Below are positions 45,329 through 53,832 of a stretch of 62,314 nt of DNA, one piece after another; within the stretch, counting starts at the first letter, position 1; each line of letters starts with the position of its first letter. The stretch is from assembly GCA_029777945.1 (NCBI GenBank), contig JAKORG010000017.1:1-62314 (forward strand). Direction: 5' to 3'. A program made the translations under genes and the position numbers. This stretch comes from Deltaproteobacteria bacterium. Lineage in GTDB: Bacteria > Desulfobacterota > Syntrophorhabdia > Syntrophorhabdales > Syntrophorhabdaceae. The notes under the pieces were generated by a model that was not told the origin of the DNA, did not search any database, and worked only from the letters and a program-made list of their open reading frames with translations.

Positions 45329-46620
45329 GGCGTATACTGAAATATGATAAGGTCTGACCTTCCTCCATAGGGAATTATTATACGGGGCTTAAAACCGCAC
45401 TCCATGAGACTGTTAACAACATATGCCTGCCATACAATACCAAGGTCAATTTCAAAGAAACAATTAAGAATGTGTTCTTTTTTGAATATTTCGAGATGTT
45501 TCAAAATGTTGTTGAGACAGTCTTCGCCAGGCAATAAAGGCCGTATTATGACCTGGTTAAGTTCCCTATAGAATTCAGATGCAAATACTGAATATTCTCC
45601 CAAGTATTCACCTGAATAGTCTGTGAAATATACCTGTCTTGGAAGGACAAGGCGTTTGTATTCTGCCTTAATAAATGATGCTATGGTTCTGGGAACATAT
45701 ACGTAAGTGCCATTATCTTCCTGGAGCTGGCGATAGTAACATGGAAATTCTATTTGATTTCGTTGCTTCTGATAGAAGGTAATTGTGCCTATGGATTCAA
45801 AATGTTTTGTGGGAAATGCTTCTGTTGGATATCTGCAGAATGCCCCTATTATCTCTGTTCTTGCAAGCCCCTCGAGACAGGTATTTACCAGGGACTCAGC
45901 CATTTGATTGTTTTCCTTTTGATTAAAGAGGTATGGACCAAAAAATTCAACGATTTTTTCATTCATGCGTTTCCATATGATACCACCTCCTATAAGACCC
46001 CTTTCATCAGTTGCAATGGACATTCCATAAATAGAACTTGATACCATATCCACAAGTTTACCAGGATATCTGAAGGCATCGGGAAAAGGGTAATTTTTAT
46101 AATACACTGGAAGGAGGTGAGAAAACATCTTTATTTCATCAACTTTTGGAATTTTCAGTGCAAATGAAGTCATATGCGGAATAATAGGTAATTCTATTGC
46201 TTGAGGGGTGGGATAACTTTTTTCTTTTATGAGTCTCAGTACAAGCCGTTCACCTGAAGCCTCTTCAATGGATAGGCTGTCCACAGAACGTGCGGCAATA
46301 AGAAGACCCATTTCCTTGAATGATTCCTCACTTTCTGAAGGGGGTGTAGCTGTAATATTAAATGCCTGAAGATTGAGTTCAATTTTATCGAAGAAAAATT
46401 CCACTGATACAAAATAGATATGTCCTGTGCAAATGACATCGAGGACTTTATCTCCCTGTATAACCTTACAGAGATAGGAAAATACCTCCTCCGATGCGAG
46501 GGTAAGTTTGAGTGCCCCTTGTTTATCAATACCAAAGACACATGAGGAGTTCTCTATAAAGGTGATAATAACTGGAAGAAAATCTGTATGAAGGGGGATT
46601 GATATTTTAAGTGTTTTCAT
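45325..46620 (-). CDS. Degenerate anti-sigma-kinase domain fused to an acyltransferase-like region
   Basis: A 431-residue protein of unusual make-up. Residues 1-135 align by eye with RsbW-type HATPase proteins: LKLTLASEEVFSYLCKVIQ matches the N-box helix, and FKEMGLLIAARSVDSLSI matches the G2 region of the kinase at 47115. But the N-box Asn is replaced (Tyr49) and the DxG of the G1 box is absent, so ATP hydrolysis is unlikely. Residues about 160-330 look GNAT-like (IATDERGLIGGGIIW), and the C-terminal 100 share a module with the GNAT protein at 42028. First gene of the minus-strand operon, divergent from the STAS/RsbW pair. I infer that it links partner-switching signalling to this operon; the activity is unknown. 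Confidence 0.6.
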   Translation of the reverse strand: MKTLKISIPLHTDFLPVIITFIENSSCVFGIDKQGALKLTLASEEVFSYLCKVIQGDKVLDVICTGHIYFVSVEFFFDKIELNLQAFNITATPPSESEESFKEMGLLIAARSVDSLSIEEASGERLVLRLIKEKSYPTPQAIELPIIPHMTSFALKIPKVDEIKMFSHLLPVYYKNYPFPDAFRYPGKLVDMVSSSIYGMSIATDERGLIGGGIIWKRMNEKIVEFFGPYLFNQKENNQMAESLVNTCLEGLARTEIIGAFCRYPTEAFPTKHFESIGTITFYQKQRNQIEFPCYYRQLQEDNGTYVYVPRTIASFIKAEYKRLVLPRQVYFTDYSGEYLGEYSVFASEFYRELNQVIIRPLLPGEDCLNNILKHLEIFKKEHILNCFFEIDLGIVWQAYVVNSLMECGFKPRIIIPYGGRSDLIIFQYTP

Positions 46621-46722
46621 GAAGCTCTCTGTATTATGGATTCAACTTTATAATGGAAACCTGCCTCAAAGTCAATGTTTTTATGATTCCCTAAACACAA
46701 AATTATGTTTTAGACAATTCTG

Positions 46723-46751
46723 TTGATTTTCTATTGGTAATTTTTTACAAT
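46723..46751 (+). promoter_or_regulatory. Promoter of the STAS/RsbW genes
   Basis: TTGATT (46723-46728) and TACAAT (46746-46751) are 17 nt apart, with a predicted start near 46758 and an 18-nt leader containing AAGGAT. Confidence 0.55.
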
Positions 46752-46775
46752 GGGAAAAAATATAAGGATAATATC

Positions 46776-47108
46776 ATGGAAATCACTAACAGGCAGGAAA
46801 AAGAAATCACTATAGTGGCAGTGAAGGGCAGAATAGATGGTATAACTGCCCCTGAATTTGAAACCTACCTCTCAGAACTCATTGCACAGGGCAGACGGAG
46901 CTTTATCATCAATTGTAGCGGGCTTGAATATATAAGCAGTGCCGGACTCCGTAGCATTCTCATAATAGCAAAAAGGCTTAAAACAGAACAGGGCAATATC
47001 TATTTTTCTGGGCTCAAGGGTGCTGTTGAAGAGGTATTTAAGATTTCCGGGTTTTATTCACTCTTTAAAATCTACGATTCCGATGCATCAGCATTAAATA
47101 ATATCTAA
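46776..47108 (+). CDS. STAS-domain anti-sigma factor antagonist
   Basis: A 110-residue single STAS domain (SpoIIAA/RsbV type). VKGRIDGITAPEFETYL and FIINCSGLEYISSAGLRSILI are classic, and the phosphorylatable serine is Ser54 in ISSAGL. The ATG at 46776 is used; an in-frame TTG upstream (46734) overlaps the promoter. In the partner-switch scheme the unphosphorylated protein binds and sequesters the RsbW-like kinase. It forms a two-gene operon with that kinase, 6 nt downstream. Confidence 0.92.
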   Translation: MEITNRQEKEITIVAVKGRIDGITAPEFETYLSELIAQGRRSFIINCSGLEYISSAGLRSILIIAKRLKTEQGNIYFSGLKGAVEEVFKISGFYSLFKIYDSDASALNNI

Positions 47109-47114
47109 AAGATT

Positions 47115-47540
47115 GTGAAAATCCTTTTCAACATAAAGAGGCCTGCCAGGCTCGAAAGTCTCAATTACCTGATAGATATGATAGGCAGTTGTGCAAAAGA
47201 ACAGGGATTGAGCGAAAAAAAAATCAATGAGATACGCATTGCTGCAGAAGAAGCCCTCATGAATATCATCAATTATGCATATAAACAAAAGGAAGGATAT
47301 GTAGAGGTTGTATGTAAGACAGAGCCAGAAGGCACATTCGTTATTGAAATTATAGATACAGGCATTGCCTTTGATCCTTTTTCTGTACCTGAACCGGATA
47401 TAACTCAAGACATTGACACGCGTCAGATTGGTGGTATGGGTATATTCCTAATAAGAAAGTTGACAGATGATTTCCACTACAGGCGTGATGGTGATAAGAA
47501 TATACAGGAATTAGTCATAAAGCTTACGCCCCATAATTAA
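47115..47540 (+). CDS. RsbW-like anti-sigma regulatory factor (serine kinase)
   Basis: A 141-residue HATPase_c_2 protein starting at GTG. All ATP-site elements are intact: N-box EEALMNIINYAY (45-56, Asn50), G1 DTGIAFDP (81-88), and G2 GGMG (106-109). It should phosphorylate the STAS protein encoded just upstream and hold its target when the STAS partner is phosphorylated. No sigma factor gene is nearby, so its target may be a sigma factor elsewhere or a non-sigma partner. It overlaps the MBL gene tail-to-tail by 4 nt. Confidence 0.92.
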   Translation: MKILFNIKRPARLESLNYLIDMIGSCAKEQGLSEKKINEIRIAAEEALMNIINYAYKQKEGYVEVVCKTEPEGTFVIEIIDTGIAFDPFSVPEPDITQDIDTRQIGGMGIFLIRKLTDDFHYRRDGDKNIQELVIKLTPHN

Positions 47541-48487
47541 ACCTCTACTTCCATTCCATCATAGGCAATATCTATGCGAAGGGGATAGGATTCTGCATAG
47601 AGCGTAAGGTAGCGCCTTGTTTTTTCAAGAAACTCTTCTAATTTCACATCATCCATAGTTGGCTCGTTGTGATACATTAAGAGATGCCTCACACCTGATC
47701 TGACACTTAGTTCAACGGCATTTAAGTTATTTGAATGGCCCCAGTCCTCTTTTGAAAGGGCATATTCGGAAAAAGAATACTGGGCATCAAATATCAAAAG
47801 GTCTGCGTTTCGAAAAAAATTGAGAAAGGGGTAATGTATATCTTCAACATCCTGTTTATGCTCTGCATCTGTGGAATACACAATGGTTTTGCCATCTTTT
47901 TCAAATCTGTATCCATAGGAATGGCCTGGGTGTTTTTGCTGAAATGCCTTTACTGTGAACCCTGCTATTGTATAAATCTTTCCTGGCTCAAGGGTAATAA
48001 ATTGGATATTGCTACCCATGGATTTTAGGGAGACTGGAAAGTTTTTAAAATCCTGCTGGGTTACAAAAGATGCTTCCAGATAATCATGGCATCCATAAAT
48101 GTTTATCACATTGTGCGGTATGTATGCAGGGACAAAGAAGGGAAAACCCTGGATATGGTCCCAGTGGGGGTGGGAAAGAAAGATATGGAATGTATGCTGT
48201 TTTTGAGTCCCTTGCTGCATAACATAATTACCAAAGTCCCTCAATCCTGTTCCTGCATCGCAGAGTATATAGTCATCACCACCAATAATCTCCATGCACG
48301 ATGTGTTTGTGCCAAAACAGCCCCGTATGGAAAAAGGAAGACTGTCTACGAATTCATTGATTGCACTGTCATCCTTTAAAATGTGGCCTTGCGATGCCTT
48401 TACTGCCTTTGTAATTTTTGCCCTTACTGTCCCTTCATTAACTGATGCTGGAAGAGACCCCCTCGTGCCCCAGAAATGCACCTTCAT
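47537..48487 (-). CDS. MBL-fold metallo-hydrolase
   Basis: A 316-residue metallo-beta-lactamase-fold protein. The zinc motif is SHPHWDH (His106, His108, Asp110, His111), with a following His in HPGHSYGYRF (near 190) and an Asp in YSTDAEH. The N-terminal GTRGSLPAS and CDAGTGLRDFG stretches are typical of the PhnP/RNase Z-like and cyclic-nucleotide phosphodiesterase-like branch. It is the last gene of the binding-protein/SpoIIE operon, so it may turn over a signalling molecule; the substrate is unproved. Confidence 0.85.
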   Translation of the reverse strand: MKVHFWGTRGSLPASVNEGTVRAKITKAVKASQGHILKDDSAINEFVDSLPFSIRGCFGTNTSCMEIIGGDDYILCDAGTGLRDFGNYVMQQGTQKQHTFHIFLSHPHWDHIQGFPFFVPAYIPHNVINIYGCHDYLEASFVTQQDFKNFPVSLKSMGSNIQFITLEPGKIYTIAGFTVKAFQQKHPGHSYGYRFEKDGKTIVYSTDAEHKQDVEDIHYPFLNFFRNADLLIFDAQYSFSEYALSKEDWGHSNNLNAVELSVRSGVRHLLMYHNEPTMDDVKLEEFLEKTRRYLTLYAESYPLRIDIAYDGMEVEV

Positions 48488-48525
48488 ATGAACCTGCCTT
48501 TCATAAATTTTTAAAGTCTTTTTTT

Positions 48526-50466
48526 CTATCCATCACCTTTATATGTAATCATCATTATGGTTATATCGTCAGATTGAGGAGTGTTGCCTGTAAACACCTC
48601 TATTGCTTTCATAATGGATGTAACAACCTCCTCACTGTTTCTGTCTTTTAATTTTTGCAACTCATTTTTGAGGCGTTCTTCTGAAAATAGTTCACCCATT
48701 TCATTCATCGCCTCTGTTACACCGTCTGTGTAAAGAAATAATGAATCGCCGTATTCAAGGGTAATCTCCCGGGTAGTATATTGTGCATTTTCTATGGCAC
48801 CAACAAGAAGTTCGTTTGTTTTTTCAAGAAAGGTTACCTCACCATTTTTGCGAATGAGAAGGGGTGGGTTGTGGCCGCCATTGGTATAGAAGACCTTTCC
48901 AGTTTTTACATTAAGAATACCGCAGAACACAGTGACAAACATGTTCATATCATTACCAATACAGAGGTCTTCATTGGTCTTTGAGATAATCTTATCTGGG
49001 GTAAGGCCTGCCGTTGCCTTTGCCTTTATCAAGGTCTTTGTGAGCGCCATGAAAAGGGCAGCAGGGATACCTTTACCTGAAACATCGGCAATGACAAAGT
49101 ATAGCTTTTCATTGTCTATAAAAAAGAAGTCATAAAAGTCTCCACCTATTTCCCTGGCTGGTTTAATTGTTGCATATATCTCAAATTCTTTTCGTTCAGG
49201 ATAAGGAGGAAATATTTTCGGGAGAATTCCCATCTGAATATCATGGGCAATTTTTAATTCACTTTCCATGCGTTCCCGTTGTCTTGTTGCCTCTGTAAGT
49301 TCACTGATGTATTTTTTCAATGATTCCCGCATAAAGGTGAATGCCTCGGTGAGTTTCCCCACCTCATCACCTGTTTTAACTGATGGCAATTCAATATCAA
49401 GATTCCCTGATCCTATATGCTCTGTTACTTTTGATAAATGGCGCAATGGTTTTGTAATTGACCTTGATATGAAGACAACGGCTATTGCAAGAAGAAAAAG
49501 ACCCAAAATGCCGAGAAAAAGAACAACCTGGTTCAGGCTTGTTATATCCTTCATAATTTCATCGTGCGGAAAAAGGACACCGAGAGACCATCCGCTTGTC
49601 CTTATTGGCACATATAACATATAGCAGGATTTTCCAGTTACTGCACTTATAACCTGCATGGGCGCAACCCCTGATGCGCCACTAATCATTTTACGACCAA
49701 CTGCCCTGAGCTTAATATCTTCCCGTGCCTCTGCAATGGTAAAGATTGTTTCGTTCATAATAAACTCTTTGAGGGGATGGGTAACAAAGGTGCCGTTCTT
49801 TGATATTAGAAATCCGTAACCTGACTGAAGTATCTTGATGGAAGAGACAATTTCAGTCAATTTTTCAAGGGATATATCAACAACTACAATGCCTGCAAAC
49901 TGTCTTTTATTATCTATTTTCTTATAAAATGGAACTGCGTAAGAAGACATGATAATATCACCACCCTCGCCGAAATACGGTTCAATCCACTGGGGACGGT
50001 TAAGTTCCTTTGGAATCTGATACCACTCCTGTAAAAAATAGTTATAGTATCTATCAAGGAATTTAAAATTTATTGATTCAGGGGTTTTGTATATATACGG
50101 TGCAAAATACTCAGCATCCCTTTTGAATGTATATGGTTCAAAGGCAATTGAAGCACCGTATATCTCTGGATTTTTTTCAACCACAGCAAAGAGAACCTGC
50201 AAGAGTTCTTTTTCATCATTATTACTATTCTCAAGGAAATATGCTATGTTTTCCGGGATCTTCTGGGTAGCGGAAAGCAATGCCTCAATCTTGTTTGTAG
50301 CTGCCATAATAATATGTTCTGAGTTTTCGTTGATTGCCTTCACAATCAATTTTCTGGAAATAAAATAGTTATAACTGAAGATTGCAGCGAAGATGCAGGA
50401 ACTGCTCAATACGAAAAAGAGAACCAGTTTAAAGGCAATTCCTTTAGTTTTTAGCACTCTGTCCAC
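48526..50466 (-). CDS. Membrane sensor SpoIIE-type PP2C phosphatase (Cache-HAMP-PP2C)
   Basis: A 646-residue sensor phosphatase. TM1 (about 10-32) and TM2 (about 305-330) flank a periplasmic dCache-type region (about 35-300; PYFGEGGDIIMSSYAVPFY, GIVVVDISLEKL). HAMP follows (about 330-385: RSITKPLRHLSKVTEHIGSG), then the SpoIIE PP2C domain (about 430-640), with metal Asp in EIGGDFYDFF and DVSGKGIPAALFMALTK, YTNGGHNPPLL, and FLYTDGVTEAMN. It should dephosphorylate the STAS protein of the neighbouring operon. Its N-terminal region overlaps the end of the binding-protein gene by 23 nt, suggesting that the two proteins work together. Confidence 0.92.
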   Translation of the reverse strand: MDRVLKTKGIAFKLVLFFVLSSSCIFAAIFSYNYFISRKLIVKAINENSEHIIMAATNKIEALLSATQKIPENIAYFLENSNNDEKELLQVLFAVVEKNPEIYGASIAFEPYTFKRDAEYFAPYIYKTPESINFKFLDRYYNYFLQEWYQIPKELNRPQWIEPYFGEGGDIIMSSYAVPFYKKIDNKRQFAGIVVVDISLEKLTEIVSSIKILQSGYGFLISKNGTFVTHPLKEFIMNETIFTIAEAREDIKLRAVGRKMISGASGVAPMQVISAVTGKSCYMLYVPIRTSGWSLGVLFPHDEIMKDITSLNQVVLFLGILGLFLLAIAVVFISRSITKPLRHLSKVTEHIGSGNLDIELPSVKTGDEVGKLTEAFTFMRESLKKYISELTEATRQRERMESELKIAHDIQMGILPKIFPPYPERKEFEIYATIKPAREIGGDFYDFFFIDNEKLYFVIADVSGKGIPAALFMALTKTLIKAKATAGLTPDKIISKTNEDLCIGNDMNMFVTVFCGILNVKTGKVFYTNGGHNPPLLIRKNGEVTFLEKTNELLVGAIENAQYTTREITLEYGDSLFLYTDGVTEAMNEMGELFSEERLKNELQKLKDRNSEEVVTSIMKAIEVFTGNTPQSDDITIMMITYKGDG

Positions 50467-51457
50467 ACGTTCTATAAAAAAGATCGAAATCAGGTATTGT
50501 TTGTATCAATCCATTATCCTTTAATTCCCTGGCAACCCGGAGAAAATCCTCTTTATTCAATATGCCAGTAGATGTATCAGTTGTGCCCTCAGGAAGGATA
50601 AGATCCTTCATCCTCATAAGCATCCATTTCTGATGAACCCTGTTTGCCGGCACATTTGCTGCCTTCATATATTTAAGAACAATATCAAGGGCCTCTTCCT
50701 CATGTGTGAAGGCATATAGCCAGCCTTCTATAGATGCCTTTGCGAAATTACAGACAAGGTCCTTATTTTTCTTAAAGGTCTCCTCGAGGGTGTAGATACC
50801 ATCTTCAGGAAAATTCAATCCATACTCATGAAAGAAAAAACTTGTGAGTTCATCTATATTTATACCTGAGCTTAAGATTGTATGATATTCGTTGTACCAC
50901 ATTGCCGATGCAACGTCAACTCCATCTCTGAGAAAAAGGTTTATTGATTGGGCCTGGGGAACGATCGTGACATTCAATTTAAATTTTTTAAACAGGGCCA
51001 TGGGTTGTAAGCGAAATTCATCCCTCCATAGCCCTATTCTTTTTCCGTTGAGGTCCTCTGGTCTGGTTATACCCTTTTCTTTTTTTGCAACAAGCATTAG
51101 TGCAGAGCGTTTAACAATCTGTGCAATATTGACAAGCCTTAAACCCTGTGAGCGTTTCTGTATTGCTGTAGATAGCCATGCAGTGCAGAAATCTGCCCTT
51201 TTTTCCTCGAGCATTTTAAATGGCACCGTGTATGGACCTCCTGTAAGGATATTCACATTGATGCCATACTTTTTGTATATCCCCTTTTCATATGCCACAT
51301 AGTATCCTGCAAACTGTGCCTGAGGGCTCCACTGGGGAATAAACGAAACATTATGTAGGGTGTTCGTAGCGAAAGCAGCGATTGGGACAAAAATAAATAT
51401 CAAAGTTACAAGACAGAAAAAGAGAGCAGTATAGCCATTAAGGATAATTTTTTGCAT
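50444..51457 (-). CDS. NMT1/THI5-like periplasmic binding protein, probable sensor partner
   Basis: A 337-residue protein with a signal peptide (about 1-29, ending AAFA) and the NMT1/THI5-like binding fold: SFIPQWSPQAQFAGYYVAYEKGIY (about 39-62), GKRIGLWRDEF, and a C-terminal helix region. Such proteins usually serve pyrimidine-precursor or riboflavin-type ABC importers, but no ATPase or permease gene is here. Instead it overlaps a Cache-HAMP phosphatase gene, so I infer that ligand binding is relayed to the phosphatase. First gene of this minus-strand operon. Confidence 0.85.
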   Translation of the reverse strand: MQKIILNGYTALFFCLVTLIFIFVPIAAFATNTLHNVSFIPQWSPQAQFAGYYVAYEKGIYKKYGINVNILTGGPYTVPFKMLEEKRADFCTAWLSTAIQKRSQGLRLVNIAQIVKRSALMLVAKKEKGITRPEDLNGKRIGLWRDEFRLQPMALFKKFKLNVTIVPQAQSINLFLRDGVDVASAMWYNEYHTILSSGINIDELTSFFFHEYGLNFPEDGIYTLEETFKKNKDLVCNFAKASIEGWLYAFTHEEEALDIVLKYMKAANVPANRVHQKWMLMRMKDLILPEGTTDTSTGILNKEDFLRVARELKDNGLIQTIPDFDLFYRTCGQSAKN

Positions 51458-51670
51458 ACATCTACCTAATTATTGTTTTATATTGTTTTAATAGTCAATA
51501 TTAAAATCGCAAAATGTCATTTTCAAATTAAAAGCACCCTGTTTATAGGAGATTTTCATTTTACAGGCACATGGTTTAAAGCATCCTTTACCTTTACTGT
51601 TTTGACAGCTGGCATAAGGTTATTATAAGTTTTTCTTGTGGATAAGGCTTGCCTGACCTACAAGATTTTT

Positions 51671-52309
51671 TTATTTTATAATAGATATTTTTTTCTTTTC
51701 AGGCCTTTTCTTGAGAAGAATATACGTAGCGCCAGGTCCTCCATCACACATCCTGCAACTTGCAAATGCTGCCACCCATTTTCTGTTCATTGCCTTTATT
51801 AACCATTTTACCAGATTGTCTTTAAGTACAGGTGTCCCCTTAGATTTTAACCCTCTTCCGTGAATAATTTTTACGCAGTTAAGCTTGTTTTTAATAGCTG
51901 CCTGAATAAAATTCTCAAATAAAATCCTGGCATCTTCCTTTCTATAACCATGTAAGTCAAGGGTGTCCTGTATTGAAAACTCGCCGTTTCTTAATTTTTC
52001 CATTACTATAGGATTTATATTTTCAACATAACCTTCCATATATTCAGGTAGATTTATAACATTTAAAAACCCATTTCTACTGAGCAATTCGTCCATTGTT
52101 ACTTCTTCTCGTCTTTTTGGCAAAAATATATCTTTTTCAAGTGGTTTTTTTATAATCGTGGCTTTTGTCCATTTTATCTGTTTTACATCCTTCATGGCAT
52201 CTTGAAAAGAAACATTTCCTCCATTAACTTTACAGATTTTTATGCCCGTTTTATTTATTATCTCTTTTAGATTGGATAAAGCCTTATAGAAATTATCTTC
52301 ATTTTTCAT
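51671..52309 (-). CDS. Smr-domain protein
   Basis: A 212-residue protein ending in an Smr (MutS2 C-terminal type) domain: DTLDLHGYRKEDARILFENF (about 112-131), IIHGRGLKSKGTPVLKDNLVKWL (about 145-167), and the closing GGPGATYILLKK (about 190-201). Stand-alone Smr proteins are DNA/RNA endonucleases or ribosome-rescue nucleases in characterised cases. The ATG at 52309 is preferred; GTG at 52318 is possible. The gap 51458-51670 holds no gene. Confidence 0.85.
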   Translation of the reverse strand: MKNEDNFYKALSNLKEIINKTGIKICKVNGGNVSFQDAMKDVKQIKWTKATIIKKPLEKDIFLPKRREEVTMDELLSRNGFLNVINLPEYMEGYVENINPIVMEKLRNGEFSIQDTLDLHGYRKEDARILFENFIQAAIKNKLNCVKIIHGRGLKSKGTPVLKDNLVKWLIKAMNRKWVAAFASCRMCDGGPGATYILLKKRPEKKKISIIK

Positions 52310-52440
52310 AAAAATCACTTTTATACATTAGCTTATTAAAAAAGGATCGTCAATTTATAATTTTTTATTTTTTACAGGATGTTGCAAACATAGAAAAATG
52401 TGCTAATAGATTAATAAACACACAAAAGAGGAGGTATGAG

Positions 52441-52629
52441 ATGGTAAATCTTGAATTAAGTAAAGAAGAGGCAAGGGCACTTGAAAATGTCTTAGATAGA
52501 TATCTTATGCACCTTGAAGTGGAGATAGTAAAGACAGAAAAAAAAGAATTCAAAGAGGCCTTAAAAGAAAGAAAAAAGATATTGGTAACAATAGGGGAAA
52601 GATTAAAAGAGAAGATTAAGTTAGATTAA
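52441..52629 (+). CDS. Small helical protein, unknown function
   Basis: A 62-residue, charge-rich protein, predicted all-helical (LELSKEEARALENVLDRYL then HLEVEIVKTEKKEFKEAL). The AGGAGG site seven bases ahead of the ATG is strong evidence that it is translated. Spacing of leucines suggests a helical hairpin or dimer. I do not recognise the family. The reverse-strand frame over it is a shadow. It precedes a 280-nt non-coding stretch (52630-52909) with AT-rich, promoter-like DNA ahead of the wzz gene. Confidence 0.75.
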   Translation: MVNLELSKEEARALENVLDRYLMHLEVEIVKTEKKEFKEALKERKKILVTIGERLKEKIKLD

Positions 52630-52909
52630 ATAGTGTTCTTTTTCGTTTCTTTATTTAATAAGGGGTATTTTTTTGAATGTCCTTTACTTATAAGCCTAAA
52701 AGTGCCTTGAGTAAAGCGCCTTGAGTAATGGTGTTGTCTATACTAATCAAATAAGGGTTCAAATAAGGGTCATACCATAAATTGATTTAAAGCAAAAAAG
52801 ACTTGACTTTTTTATCAAAACAAAAGAATAATAAATTCTACTTTACATGGTTTTATAATAGACTTACAAAGATAACTTTTATAGGAAAGGCAATTTTTAA
52901 CCACATTAT

Positions 52910-53821
52910 ATGGAAAATACACCACAAAACATAGCCTATCAAGATGATGAGATAAATCTTTTTGACCTGATAAAGGTAATATTCAAAAATCTAAGATTTA
53001 TTTGTGTAATTGTGGGTATAATTGTTGTAGCCACTGCTATAGTATCACTTATTATGACACCGATTTATGAATCAAAGGCAGTGATTATGCCCACAACCCA
53101 GTCAAAGGATATAGGCATGGGCAGCATGCTTGCCCAGCAATTTGGTATAGCAACGCCTACAACACCGATAACTACAGAGATAGTAAATTTGTTAAAAAGT
53201 AATATCTTAAAAGAAAGGGTCATAAAGAAATTTGACCTGCTAAAACTCCTCCTTGGAGACGACTATGAAGATTACAAAAAAACAAAGAGTGAAAACGAAC
53301 TTCTCTGGGAAGGCATAAGAAGACTCGATAAAATGACAAATATTAATTTTAAACAAAAGGATAATACCATTGAGATTACTGTGGGCTATAAAGATCCAAA
53401 GATAGCAAGGGACCTCGTTAATTATTTCCTTGCCGAGCTCACTGACTATATGAGCACAGAGGCTAAAAGGGTAGCAGAGACGAACAAGAAATACTTAGAA
53501 TCCCAGTTAGATAAGACTTCAGACCCATTAATTAAGACAAAGCTCTATGCCCTTATTGCCCAGCAGCTCGAGACCTCTATGATGGCAGAGGTAAAGGAGA
53601 ATTTTGCCTTTAAGGTCCTCGATGCACCGAGGGTCCCTGACAAAAAGTCAAAACCAAAAAGGCGAAATATGGTCCTTATTTCCTTTGTCGTATCTCTATT
53701 TTTAGGGATATTTTTTGCCTTTATAAGGGAATATATGGCAAAACAAAAAAAGGCAATTGAAGAGTTGAGTGAGATATCAGGGCTAAAAAGGATGCATTTT
53801 TTTAAAAGAAAAAGGACATAG
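52910..53821 (+). CDS. Wzz/chain-length determinant (polysaccharide co-polymerase)
   Basis: A 303-residue inner-membrane protein of the Wzz superfamily. INLFDLIKVIFKNLRFI precedes TM1 (about 30-52), PIYESKAVIMPTTQ starts the periplasmic domain, a coiled segment (TNKKYLESQLDKTSD) spans the middle, and TM2 (about 268-285: VLISFVVSLFLGIFFAF) follows the Pro-rich VPDKKSKPKRRN. No C-terminal tyrosine kinase is fused. It sets the length of, or helps export, a surface polysaccharide with the SLBB protein encoded 11 nt downstream. Confidence 0.9.
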   Translation: MENTPQNIAYQDDEINLFDLIKVIFKNLRFICVIVGIIVVATAIVSLIMTPIYESKAVIMPTTQSKDIGMGSMLAQQFGIATPTTPITTEIVNLLKSNILKERVIKKFDLLKLLLGDDYEDYKKTKSENELLWEGIRRLDKMTNINFKQKDNTIEITVGYKDPKIARDLVNYFLAELTDYMSTEAKRVAETNKKYLESQLDKTSDPLIKTKLYALIAQQLETSMMAEVKENFAFKVLDAPRVPDKKSKPKRRNMVLISFVVSLFLGIFFAFIREYMAKQKKAIEELSEISGLKRMHFFKRKRT

Positions 53822-53832
53822 GGGGTAGGATT

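Noticed and set aside
45325-46620. Functional anti-sigma kinase
   Set aside because: The N-box Asn and G1 DxG residues are missing, unlike the intact kinase at 47115.
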